This document shows, in pieces, positions 6,089 to 12,603 of a stretch of 12,603 nucleotides of DNA. Source of the stretch: an uncultured Eubacteriales bacterium (lineage in GTDB: Bacteria; Bacillota; Clostridia; TANB77; CAG-508). The stretch is from the NCBI GenBank assembly GCA_902760765.1, contig CACWHO010000015.1, positions 1 to 12,603 on the forward strand. The letters run 5' to 3'. The stretch's first letter is position 1. Each line of letters begins with the position of its first letter. Below the pieces are notes generated by a model. The model was not told the origin of the DNA. It saw nothing but the letters and a program-made list of their open reading frames with translations, and did not search any database. The position numbers were made by a program, and so were the translations under genes.

Positions 6089-6598
6089 ATGTTTGCTATG
6101 CCAAAAACCCCAAAGGTGGTAAAATACCAGTCAAAACCTTTGATTTCACTAAAGTACAAGAAACGGGCAGGTCGCTCTCATAATATGAGCCCATATTATG
6201 GGAGGTTCTTTCATAGGGCATATCCTGATACTACGCTTGTTAGTACTTATAGGTCAGATTGGCCATTTGTTTTAAAGGGAATTCAAGTTGGCAAAACTTA
6301 TGATAGTGGTTACTATCGTGCTAAAGTAGAATGTTCAACGGATGGCAAAAACTTTAAAACAATAATTTCTGATACTGGAACAAATTCTATTTATGGTAGA
6401 TGGTGTGTAAGCACAATCTCTGATGATACAGAATATTATTATTTGAGATGTACGAATCTTGAATATTATGGTTACTATAATGTGATGGCGATCCGTGCGT
6501 ATGGAACTTTATATATGCCAGAAGAAGAATATCAAAAATATGAAACAGTTACTATATATGGAATATCTGCACTAAAACTAAAAGGAGCTGATTTCTAA
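6089..6598 (+). CDS. Discoidin-like domain protein, probably a fragment (169 aa)
   Basis: Residues about 60-142 read like a galactose-binding/discoidin-type beta-sandwich: VLKGIQVGKTYDSGYYRAKV, then CSTDGKNFKTI, then YYYLRCTN and an AIRAYGTLY end strand. Such domains bind sugars or surfaces and occur in secreted, cell-wall and phage tail proteins. There is no signal peptide, no ribosome site before ATG 6089 or 6098, and only about 60 residues precede the domain. Base use is richer in G and C than its neighbours (codons CGG, CGC, AGG, GCG), suggesting transfer. From 6109 to 6180 another frame reads more naturally (PKGGKIPVKTFDFTKVQETG) and stops at 6181-6183, so the true N-terminus may be frameshifted and truncated at the element edge. 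A strong terminator follows. It is likely a remnant of a larger surface or phage protein. Confidence 0.5.
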   Translation: MFAMPKTPKVVKYQSKPLISLKYKKRAGRSHNMSPYYGRFFHRAYPDTTLVSTYRSDWPFVLKGIQVGKTYDSGYYRAKVECSTDGKNFKTIISDTGTNSIYGRWCVSTISDDTEYYYLRCTNLEYYGYYNVMAIRAYGTLYMPEEEYQKYETVTIYGISALKLKGADF

Positions 6599-6617
6599 AA
6601 TTCTAAAATTTTTTGTA

Positions 6618-6666
6618 AAAAAGATATGTGCATTGTATTAAACTCAAAATTTGCACATATCTTTTT
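6618..6666 (+). terminator. Strong rho-independent terminator
   Basis: AAAAAGATATGTGCA (6618-6632) and TGCACATATCTTTTT (6652-6666) form a perfect 15-bp stem with a 19-base loop and a terminal T run. It ends the discoidin-like ORF and separates it from the exchanger gene. The A/T-symmetric ends would allow some function on the other strand as well. Confidence 0.85.
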
Positions 6667-6703
6667 ATATGTTGAAAACAGCTATAACATATTTAGCTAG
6701 GAT

Positions 6704-6712
6704 TGGTATAAA
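6704..6712 (+). promoter_or_regulatory. Candidate extended -10 promoter of the exchanger gene
   Basis: TGG followed by TATAAA (6707-6712) forms an extended -10 element about 43 bases before ATG 6755. No clear -35 is seen. The box lies in the loop of a small inverted repeat (GGATT/AATCC, 6700-6717), which may be chance. Confidence 0.4.
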
Positions 6713-6754
6713 ATCCAAACTTTGAAATATTTATTAATAAGAAAGAGGTACAAA

Positions 6755-7741
6755 ATGATTTCAAGTACAATATTAATAATAATTGGATTTATACTTTTAT
6801 CAAAAGGAGCGGATTTCCTTGTTGATGGGGCAAGTGAAATAGCAAAAAAATTCCATATTCCAGAAATAGTAATAGGATTAACAATTGTTGCGGTAGGAAC
6901 ATCAATGCCAGAATTAGTTGTAAGTGTAACATCAAGTACTCAAGGACATTCTGACATTGCAATAGGGAATATAGTTGGTAGCAACATTGCAAATATGTTT
7001 TTTATATTGGGAATATGCTCAATAATAAAGCCATTAAAATTCAAAAAAGAGACAAGAGTTTTTGAGATGCCATTTACAATAATTGTAACAATAATACTTT
7101 TTATAATGTGTATTAATGGTAAAGAAAAAGTAATAACTCAAGGTGAAGGCATTTGTTTACTAATAATATGTGTTGGATTTATATTGTATAATTTGGCAAT
7201 TTCTAAAATGACGGAAACAATTGACAACACAGAAAAAATAATTGAAATTACTATTGGAAAAAGCGAAGAAATAAAGTGGTATGAGTCTTTTTTTAAAATA
7301 ATAATTGGTATATTATCCCTTAAAGTGGGAGGAGATTTTGTTGTTAACAATTGTGTTATAGTTGCAAGATTACTTGGTATAACAGAGCAAATGATAAGTT
7401 TGACAATTGTTGCTTTCAGCACAAGTTTACCAGAGCTAATTACATCTATTGTTGCAACTAAAAAGAATCAAACAGATATTGCAATTGGTAATATTTTAGG
7501 GTCACAAATATTCAATATTGTGTTAATAATTGGAGTTTCTGCAGCTTTAAATCCAATTAATTATTCTGCTTTATATAATTCAAATATTATTTTACTTATT
7601 GCTGGTTCATTTTTAATGTGGATATTCCCATACATTGGAAGAAAAAACAGAAAAATTAGAAATGAAATGACAAGAGCAGATGGCATTTTGTTCGTTGTTA
7701 CATATATAATTTATTTAATTCAGGTTGTAAGATGTAAATGA
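6755..7741 (+). CDS. Calcium/sodium antiporter of the CaCA family (YrbG-like)
   Basis: This 328-residue inner-membrane exchanger has the two inverted alpha repeats of the CaCA superfamily. The first is GTSMPELVVS (49-58) with DIAIGNIVGSN (67-77). The second is STSLPELITS (222-231) with DIAIGNILGSQ (241-251). Acidic E53 and E227 are the expected ion-binding residues. About ten hydrophobic segments and a charged central loop (about 151-178) fit the family, as does the length. It would swap Na+ (or H+) for Ca2+ across the membrane. ATG 6755 is chosen because AGAGG (6744-6748) is 6 bases upstream; a TTG at 6722 has no ribosome site. The second repeat has GSQ where many family members have GSN, which could alter ion choice. 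It is transcribed alone, after a strong terminator, and ends in TGA, showing TGA is a stop here. Confidence 0.92.
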   Translation: MISSTILIIIGFILLSKGADFLVDGASEIAKKFHIPEIVIGLTIVAVGTSMPELVVSVTSSTQGHSDIAIGNIVGSNIANMFFILGICSIIKPLKFKKETRVFEMPFTIIVTIILFIMCINGKEKVITQGEGICLLIICVGFILYNLAISKMTETIDNTEKIIEITIGKSEEIKWYESFFKIIIGILSLKVGGDFVVNNCVIVARLLGITEQMISLTIVAFSTSLPELITSIVATKKNQTDIAIGNILGSQIFNIVLIIGVSAALNPINYSALYNSNIILLIAGSFLMWIFPYIGRKNRKIRNEMTRADGILFVVTYIIYLIQVVRCK

Positions 7742-7819
7742 AAGTTCATATTAAAATAAAAAAATATATTAAATGAATTAATATACAAGTCCTCTATTTG
7801 CATTTCGGTTTTCCTTTTT

Positions 7820-7850
7820 TTGAACTACTCTAATTTTTTGAATAGTTCGA
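7820..7850 (+). terminator. Hairpin in the exchanger-slipin gap, possible terminator
   Basis: TTGAACTA (7820-7827) pairs with TAGTTCGA (7843-7850), with one G-T wobble. The stem continues after one mismatch (7829-7830 with 7840-7841), and a T-rich stretch follows (7851-7868). A second small hairpin, TATATTAA/TTAATATA, lies at 7765-7785. Either could end the exchanger transcript; neither is strong. The rest of the 248-bp gap is A/T-rich with no ORF. Confidence 0.35.
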
Positions 7851-7938
7851 TCTTCTTCAAGTTTTTTATAAATTTTGAATATATTTTTTAAAATTTTATA
7901 ATTAATTTCTAAATGTTAAATAAAAAATAACAAATCAA

Positions 7939-7967
7939 TTGACAAAGGTAATAAACCAATATATAAT
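7939..7967 (+). promoter_or_regulatory. Consensus promoter of the slipin gene
   Basis: TTGACA (7939-7944) and TATAAT (7962-7967) are 17 bp apart, a full consensus match. An AGGAGG ribosome site at 7976-7981 follows, 8 bases before ATG 7990. The leader is short. This predicts strong, constitutive expression. Confidence 0.85.
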
Positions 7968-7989
7968 TTAGACATAGGAGGTTATTATT

Positions 7990-8736
7990 ATGGTAGCAAT
8001 TTTAGTAATAGTTTTAATTTTAGTATTTGTATCAATAAGACAAGTGCAAGAATACCAAAGAGGAATTTTATTTGTAAAAGGTAAATTTAGCAGAATTCTT
8101 GAACCAGGATGGCATGTTATTTGGCCAATATTCTGCTCAATGACAAAAGTAGATGTAAGAACAAAGGCTGTTGACGTTCCTGAACAAGAAGCAATAACAA
8201 AAGATAATGTATCAATTAAAATAAATGCAGTTTTATATTATAAAATTTTTGATGCTGCAAAATCAGTTTTAGCAGTTGAAAATTATAATTATGCTGTAAG
8301 CCAATTAGCACAAACTACAATGAGAAATGTTGTTGGTAGTGTTACACTAGATGAATTATTAACAGAAAGAGAAAAATTAAGCGCACAAATCTGCAATATT
8401 GTAGATGAAGCAACAGACCCATGGGGCATTAAAGTTGAAAATGTTGAATTAAAAGATGTTTCTTTACCAGAAGAAATGAAGAGAGTAATTGCAAAAGTAG
8501 CAGAGGCTGAAAGAGAAAAAGAAGCTGTAATTACAAAGGCAAAAGGTGAAGTAGAAGCTTCTGAAAACTTAGCACATGCTGCATCAATTATGGGTGCAAC
8601 ACCAGGAGCATTACATTTAAGAACATTAGCAACATTAAATGATTTAAGTTCAGATCAATCAAACACGGTAATATTTGCTATTCCGATTGAAGGGTTAGAG
8701 GCATTAAAAGGAATCGCAAATGCAAACAAACAATAA
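7990..8736 (+). CDS. Slipin family (SPFH/stomatin-like) membrane protein
   Basis: One N-terminal membrane segment (residues 2-15) is followed by RQVQEYQRGILFVKGKF (17-33) and LEPGWHVIWP (37-46), hallmarks of slipins. The SPFH core runs to about 165, with VDVRTKAVDVPEQEAITKDN and YAVSQLAQTTMR as recognisable stretches. A helical, coiled-coil tail rich in A, E and K (162-200) mediates oligomerisation in this family. At 248 residues it is of normal length. Slipins assemble into rings in the inner membrane and organise membrane proteins or proteases. An NfeD protease partner often lies next to them, but none is seen here. It has its own strong promoter and terminator, so it is a single-gene unit. 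Confidence 0.92.
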   Translation: MVAILVIVLILVFVSIRQVQEYQRGILFVKGKFSRILEPGWHVIWPIFCSMTKVDVRTKAVDVPEQEAITKDNVSIKINAVLYYKIFDAAKSVLAVENYNYAVSQLAQTTMRNVVGSVTLDELLTEREKLSAQICNIVDEATDPWGIKVENVELKDVSLPEEMKRVIAKVAEAEREKEAVITKAKGEVEASENLAHAASIMGATPGALHLRTLATLNDLSSDQSNTVIFAIPIEGLEALKGIANANKQ

Positions 8737-8746
8737 TTTAGAAATT

Positions 8747-8784
8747 AAAGGTTTATAACAATTTAAAGTGTTATAAATCTTTTT
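8747..8784 (+). terminator. Rho-independent terminator of the slipin gene
   Basis: The left arm 8747-8759 pairs with 8770-8782 over 13 positions (one G-T wobble) around a 10-base loop, ending in a TTTT run. It starts 11 bases after the slipin stop codon. Confidence 0.75.
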
Positions 8785-8797
8785 ATATTATGTCTCA

Positions 8798-8826
8798 TTG
8801 AACTTTAATTAAATATATGATATAAA
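8798..8826 (+). promoter_or_regulatory. Candidate promoter for the Nudix gene
   Basis: TTGAAC (8798-8803) and TATAAA (8821-8826) are 17 bp apart, leaving a leader of almost 90 bases. Within that leader, 8867-8886 can fold into a small hairpin (ACATTTCA against TGAAAATGT with one bulge). Confidence 0.45.
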
Positions 8827-8920
8827 ATATAAAAATATAATTTTGAAAAAATCAAAGAAGGAACAGACATTTCAAAATGAAAATGTAGGTCTTCAATAAC
8901 ACAAGAAAGGAGAAAATTAA

Positions 8921-9300
8921 ATGAAAGAAAAATGTTGTGGTTGTATAATAATAGATAATAATAAAGTACTTTTAGTACAGCAAAACCAAGAATTCTGGGG
9001 ATTTCCAAAAGGACATGTTGAAGGTGACGAAACGAAGAAACAGCATTAAGAGAGGTAAAAGAAGAAACTAACCTTGATGTAAAAATATTAGGTAATAAAA
9101 AATATAAAATAGAATATGTTACAGATAAAGGAAATCCAAAAGAAGTTATATTCTTTCTTGCAAGTCCATTAAATAAAGATATAAAAAAGCAAGATGCAGA
9201 AATAAAAAATATAAAATGGTTGAGATTTGAAGATGCATTAAAAACAATTACTTATGACAATACAAGAGAACTTTTTAGAGAAGTTTTAAAAGAATTGTAA
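8921..9300 (+). pseudogene. Nudix hydrolase (Ap4A hydrolase-like), frameshifted in the Nudix box
   Basis: ATG 8921 follows AAAGGAG (8906-8912). The first frame reads CCGCIIIDNNKVLLVQQ, then WGFPKGHVEGDET, and stops at 9047 after 42 residues. From 9037 the next frame carries on in register with ALREVKEETNLDV and a complete C-terminal half ending at 9300. Together they make a Nudix protein of about 125 residues with the box G-x5-E-x7-REVKEE, most like small bis(5'-nucleosyl)-tetraphosphatases. Restoring the normal seven residues between E and REVKEE needs 4 extra bases near 9035, in a GAA/AAG-rich stretch. Adding one base would leave only six. A repeat-slippage deletion is therefore likely. It may be a true inactivating mutation or an assembly error, as both halves are otherwise well preserved and show no further decay. 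Confidence 0.85.
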
Positions 9301-9396
9301 TGTGATTAATATGTATTGCATAAGATAATTCAAAAATAATGGTTTATAGATAAACCCATAGAAAAATCTAAATAAAACATAAAGGAATTTAAAATT

Positions 9397-10062
9397 ATGG
9401 ATGAATGTAAAATTTCAAATTTATATGATTTAAATGAAACAATTGCAAAAAACATTTTTGATGGATTAACATATCCATGGGAAGCTTTACCTAAAATAGC
9501 TGACTTTATAATTGAATTAGGAAATACTTTAAGTGAAGATGAATACACAAAAATTGGAGATGATGTATGGGTTGCAAAATCTGCAACTGTTGCACCAACA
9601 GCATATATAAAAGGACCAGCAATAATAGGGAAAAATGCTGAGATAAGACATTGCGCATTTATTAGAGGAAAAGCCATTGTTGGAGAAGGGGCTGTTGTTG
9701 GAAATTCAACAGAATTAAAAAATGTAATTTTATTTAATAAAGTACAAGTTCCACATTATAATTATGTGGGAGATTCAATTTTAGGGTATAAAGCACATAT
9801 GGGAGCAGGCTCAATTACATCAAATGTAAAATCAGATAAAAAATTAGTTGTTGTAAAAAATGATACAGAAAAAATAGAAACAGGTTTAAAAAAATTTGGT
9901 GCAATGATTGGTGATAATGTTGAAGTTGGATGTGGTTCAGTTTTAAATCCAGGTTCTGTAATTGGAAAAAACACAAACATATATCCATTATCATCAGTTA
10001 GAAAAGTTGTTCCAGCAAATAGTATTTACAAAAATCAAAATGAAATAGTTGAAAAATATTAA
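9397..10062 (+). CDS. Left-handed beta-helix acyltransferase, GlmU C-terminal-like (UDP-GlcNAc pyrophosphorylase-related)
   Basis: This 221-residue protein has a short helical start (ETIAKNIFDGLTYPWEALPKI, about 14-34), then hexapeptide repeats of a left-handed beta-helix from about residue 52 to 205 (VAPTAYIKGPAIIG, IRGKAIVGEGAVVGN, GDNVEVGCGSVLNPGSVIG). The segment PHYNYVGDSILG (119-130) with GAGSITSN (136-143) parallels the GlmU acetyltransferase site, where the equivalent of H120 is the catalytic base. No nucleotidyltransferase domain is attached, so it matches the stand-alone family in Clostridia often labelled UDP-N-acetylglucosamine pyrophosphorylase-like. The real reaction is probably transfer of an acyl group to a sugar nucleotide, or a binding role, in cell-envelope synthesis. 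ATG 9397 follows AAAGGA (9381-9386). It is 96 bp after the broken Nudix gene and may share its transcript. Confidence 0.85.
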   Translation: MDECKISNLYDLNETIAKNIFDGLTYPWEALPKIADFIIELGNTLSEDEYTKIGDDVWVAKSATVAPTAYIKGPAIIGKNAEIRHCAFIRGKAIVGEGAVVGNSTELKNVILFNKVQVPHYNYVGDSILGYKAHMGAGSITSNVKSDKKLVVVKNDTEKIETGLKKFGAMIGDNVEVGCGSVLNPGSVIGKNTNIYPLSSVRKVVPANSIYKNQNEIVEKY

Positions 10063-10098
10063 AATAAAAAATTTGTCGTTTAATGCGATGAAAAATAC

Positions 10099-10127
10099 TT
10101 GCCAAATAATAAATTCAGTAGTAATAT
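10099..10127 (+). promoter_or_regulatory. Candidate promoter for the DUF6514-like gene
   Basis: TTGCCA (10099-10104) and TAATAT (10122-10127) are 17 bp apart, 44 bases before the TTG start at 10171. The TTG in this -35 box is in frame with the gene, but it has no ribosome site and is unlikely to be a start codon. Confidence 0.45.
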
Positions 10128-10170
10128 AAAAAGTACATTTAAAATTTTAAAAAGAGAGGGAGTATTTACT

Positions 10171-10500
10171 TTGAAAACATTTTATGGAGAAACATTTATT
10201 GATAGTGAAAAATTAGAGGAGGCAGGTATTGATTACCCAATAAAATATGAATATTTTAAACAGATAAATGATGATACAAATTTAAATGGAAAAGCAAAAT
10301 TTGGAATACATATTGTAAAAAAGGAATATTTACCCAATAATGTTAAAGTAGAAACGAAAAATATAAAATATTTAACAAATGATGAAGAAAAAACAGATAG
10401 AATTTTAAAAATATTTAAAGAAAATCAAGTATCAATTATAAATTGTGAAGAAATAATTTATGAGTTACTAAAGAAAAAGTTAAGGGCAGATAACATTTAA
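10171..10500 (+). CDS. DUF6514-like small protein, TTG start (109 aa)
   Basis: The start is TTG 10171, 8 bases after AGAGAGGGAG (10153-10162). An in-frame TTG at 10099 falls in the probable promoter and has no ribosome site. The 109-residue product begins MKTFYGETFIDSEKLEEAGI, has a central strand-rich part (KYEYF, KFGIHIVKKEYL), then a helical end (KTDRILKIFKENQVSIINCEEIIYELLKK). The pattern of a short beta region followed by a domain spanning L...L.E..V.....-I..-L resembles the DUF6514 family of small Clostridia proteins, whose function is unknown. No membrane segment, signal peptide or metal-binding motif is seen. It is upstream of topA by 94 bp, and topA has its own promoter, so functional linkage is not implied. 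Confidence 0.7.
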   Translation: MKTFYGETFIDSEKLEEAGIDYPIKYEYFKQINDDTNLNGKAKFGIHIVKKEYLPNNVKVETKNIKYLTNDEEKTDRILKIFKENQVSIINCEEIIYELLKKKLRADNI

Positions 10501-10529
10501 ACTATAAAGTTATTAAGAGATATTTGAAC

Positions 10530-10558
10530 TTGAAAAAATAGAAAAAATACGCTAAAAT
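10530..10558 (+). promoter_or_regulatory. Candidate promoter of topA
   Basis: TTGAAA (10530-10535) and TAAAAT (10553-10558) are 17 bp apart, 36 bases before the topA ATG. The ribosome site AAGGAGG at 10584-10590 follows, with a short 4-base spacing. Confidence 0.6.
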
Positions 10559-10594
10559 ATCCTAGAAAATAATTTGAAAATCTAAGGAGGACCT

Positions 10595-12603
10595 ATGTCT
10601 GATAAATTAATAATTGTGGAATCACCAGCAAAGGCAACAACAATAAAAAAATTTTTGGGTGGAAACACAAAAGTTGTTGCATCAATGGGACATGTTAGAG
10701 ATTTACCAAAATCAAAATTAGGTGTAGATATTGAACATGATTTTGAACCTGAATATATAAATATAAGGGGAAAAGGTGATTTAATAAAGTCATTAAAAAG
10801 TGAAAGTAAAAAAGCTAAAACTGTTTATCTTGCAACTGACCCTGATCGTGAAGGAGAAGCAATTGCATGGCATTTATCTAAAATACTTGAAGAAGATAAA
10901 GATAAAATAACCAGAGTTACATTTAACGAGATAACAAAATCAGCAGTTCAAAAAGCAATGCAAGAACCAAGAAATATAGATTTAAATGTTGTTGATGCAC
11001 AACAAGCCAGAAGAGTTTTAGATAGAATTGTTGGTTATAAAATAAGCCCATTACTTTGGGAAAAAGTAAAAAGAGGATTATCTGCAGGAAGAGTCCAATC
11101 TGTTGCAGTTAAATTAATAGTTGATAGAGAAAATGAAATAGATAATTTTGTTCCACAAGAGTATTGGAACATCTATGTAAATTTAAAAGATGAGAAATCA
11201 AAACAAGATTTTGAAGCAAGATTATATGGAAAAAATGGTAAAAAAATTGAAATGAATTCAAAAAGTGATGTTGATACAATCTTATCAGAGCTAAAGAATT
11301 CAAAATATATAGTAACAGATGTTAAAAAAGGAGAAAGAAAGAGAACTCCAGCACCACCATTTACAACAAGTACAATGCAACAAGAAGCTTCAAGAAAATT
11401 AGGATTTACATTAAAGAAAACAATGTCAGTTGCGCAAGGATTATATGAAGGTGTTAAAATAACAGGAAGAGGTTCAGTTGGTTTAATTACATATATGAGA
11501 ACAGACTCAACAAGAATCTCAGAAGAGGCAAGAGTTGCAGCCAAAAAACATATTGTTGGAACATATGGAGAAGGCTTTTATGAAAATAGATACTATAGAA
11601 CAAGTAAAGATGCACAAGATGCACATGAAGGTATTAGACCAACATATGCAGAGTTGGAGCCAGAAAGCATAAAAGATGAATTGACAAAAGACCAATATAA
11701 ATTATACAAATTGATTTATAATAGATTTATGGCAAGTCAAATGAAACCAGCTATTTATGATACCATGGCAGTAGATATAAAAGCAAATAATTATAATTTT
11801 AAAGCTAATGGGCAAAACCTTAAATTTAAAGGTTTTATGGTTTTATATGTTGAAGGAACTGACGAAAAAGAAGAACAAGAATATGCAATGTTACCAGAAT
11901 TAGAAGAAAATCAGGAAGTCAAGTTAAATAAAATAGAGCCAAAACAAAGCTTTACAGAGCCACCAGCAAGGTATACAGAAGCAAGTTTAGTAAAAGCATT
12001 AGAGGAAAAAGGCATAGGTAGACCAAGTACATATTCACCAACAATTACAACAATTTTGGAAAGAAGATATATTGAAAAGGATAAAAAACAATTAGTCCCA
12101 ACTGAACTTGGAAAAGTAGTAAATAAGCTTCTTACAGAGAATTTCTCAGATATCGTAAATGTAGAGTTTACTGCAAAAATAGAAAATGAATTTGATGAAA
12201 TTGCAGAAGGAAAAGAACCATGGAAACAAGCAATTAGAGAATTTTATGGACCATTTGAAAAAGAATTGGAAGATGCAGAGAAAAAATTGGAACACGTTAA
12301 AATAAAAGATGAAGTTTCTGATGTTGTTTGTGATAAATGTGGTAGAATGATGGTTTATAAATATGGTAGGTTTGGAAAATTTTTGGCTTGTTCAGGATTC
12401 CCAGAATGTAAAAATACAAAACCTATAATTCAGACAATAGATGTTCCTTGCCCAGTTTGTGGTGGAAAAGTACAAGTTAGAAAGACAAAAAGAAGAAAAA
12501 ATTATTATATTTGTGAGAATAACCCAAAATCTTGCAATTATATTTCATGGAATAAGCCTAAAGTAGGAGAAAAATGGGAACCTACAGAATTAAAAGAGAA
12601 AAC
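10595..12603 (+). CDS. topA: DNA topoisomerase I, 3' end cut by the window edge
   Basis: This type IA topoisomerase relaxes negatively supercoiled DNA by cutting and rejoining one strand. The first 669 codons are present and open to the window edge; only a short C-terminal piece should be missing. The Toprim domain has E9 in IIVESPAKA and the acidic triad in TDPDREGEAIAWHL (D82, D84, E86). The catalytic tyrosine is Y300 in GLITYMRTDS. RGLSAGRVQSVAV and KGIGRPSTYSP are further family motifs. Two C4 zinc fingers follow at the C-terminus, CDKCG...C...C starting at residue 579 and CPVCGG...C...C after it, as usual in Firmicutes TopA. ATG 10595 follows AAGGAGG. No frameshift was seen. This is core chromosomal DNA and anchors the right side of the window outside the mobile region. 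Confidence 0.97.
   Translation, partial: MSDKLIIVESPAKATTIKKFLGGNTKVVASMGHVRDLPKSKLGVDIEHDFEPEYINIRGKGDLIKSLKSESKKAKTVYLATDPDREGEAIAWHLSKILEEDKDKITRVTFNEITKSAVQKAMQEPRNIDLNVVDAQQARRVLDRIVGYKISPLLWEKVKRGLSAGRVQSVAVKLIVDRENEIDNFVPQEYWNIYVNLKDEKSKQDFEARLYGKNGKKIEMNSKSDVDTILSELKNSKYIVTDVKKGERKRTPAPPFTTSTMQQEASRKLGFTLKKTMSVAQGLYEGVKITGRGSVGLITYMRTDSTRISEEARVAAKKHIVGTYGEGFYENRYYRTSKDAQDAHEGIRPTYAELEPESIKDELTKDQYKLYKLIYNRFMASQMKPAIYDTMAVDIKANNYNFKANGQNLKFKGFMVLYVEGTDEKEEQEYAMLPELEENQEVKLNKIEPKQSFTEPPARYTEASLVKALEEKGIGRPSTYSPTITTILERRYIEKDKKQLVPTELGKVVNKLLTENFSDIVNVEFTAKIENEFDEIAEGKEPWKQAIREFYGPFEKELEDAEKKLEHVKIKDEVSDVVCDKCGRMMVYKYGRFGKFLACSGFPECKNTKPIIQTIDVPCPVCGGKVQVRKTKRRKNYYICENNPKSCNYISWNKPKVGEKWEPTELKEK

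Noticed and set aside
6179..6200. Inverted repeat CATAATATG/CATATTATG with a 4-base loop as an operator or attachment core
   Set aside because: It is inside the ORF, has no second copy, no T run and no promoter nearby; in A/T-rich DNA a 9-bp match can be chance.
6789..7422. Minus-strand ORFs under the exchanger gene
   Set aside because: They are hydrophobic mirror images of the exchanger's membrane segments, without ribosome sites.
9338..9360. Small hairpin ATGGTTTA/TAAACCCAT before the beta-helix gene as a terminator
   Set aside because: It has a short, bulged stem and no T run on the plus strand.
10073..10094. TTTGTCG/CGATGAAA near-inverted repeat after the beta-helix gene as a terminator
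   Set aside because: Only a few discontinuous pairs form and no T run follows.
11173..11544. Minus-strand ORF inside topA
   Set aside because: It is a shadow of the topA reading frame and has no family features.
1..12603. CRISPR array, tRNA or rRNA genes
   Set aside because: No regularly spaced repeats and no cloverleaf or rRNA-like segments were seen on reading.

Overview
The window comes from a very A/T-rich, low-GC Gram-positive chromosome, probably a Clostridia-type Firmicute. The support is consensus TTGACA/TATAAT promoters with 17-bp spacers, strong AGGAGG ribosome sites, TAA/TGA/TAG stops in normal use, a TnpV-like protein, a DUF6514-like protein and a zinc-finger topoisomerase I. 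No species can be named from this.

Left part (1-5293) is a compact defence island. A 57-residue ribbon-helix-helix regulator sits behind a consensus promoter whose -10 box runs into two abutting, perfect 16-bp palindromes, an obvious self-operator. Next are an N6-adenine DNA methyltransferase (NPPY) and two divergently transcribed GIY-YIG endonucleases. The shorter one matches the Hpy188I type in length and, as far as I recall, in spacing of its active-site residues. The longer one is a clear relative that keeps the same residues. Downstream are a membrane protein with a C-terminal beta-rich domain and an ApeA-like HEPN RNase (RNYYIH), 26 bp apart. The island would thus combine DNA-targeting restriction with an RNA-targeting, possibly abortive-infection module.

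Middle part (5294-6666) looks like mobile-element residue. A two-gene minus-strand operon holds tnpV and a small unassigned gene. Next come short GGGGAAA direct repeats resembling integrase arm sites. Last is an ORF with a discoidin-like C-terminal half whose 5' end seems to switch frame. It ends in a strong terminator.

Right part (6667-12603) looks like ordinary chromosome: a CaCA-family Na+/Ca2+ exchanger, a slipin (SPFH) membrane protein, a Nudix hydrolase broken by a frameshift in its Nudix box, a left-handed beta-helix GlmU-C-like acyltransferase, a DUF6514-like small protein, and topA, which runs off the right edge.

No tRNA, rRNA, CRISPR array or complete insertion sequence was seen. 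No stretch over 300 bases lacks a gene.
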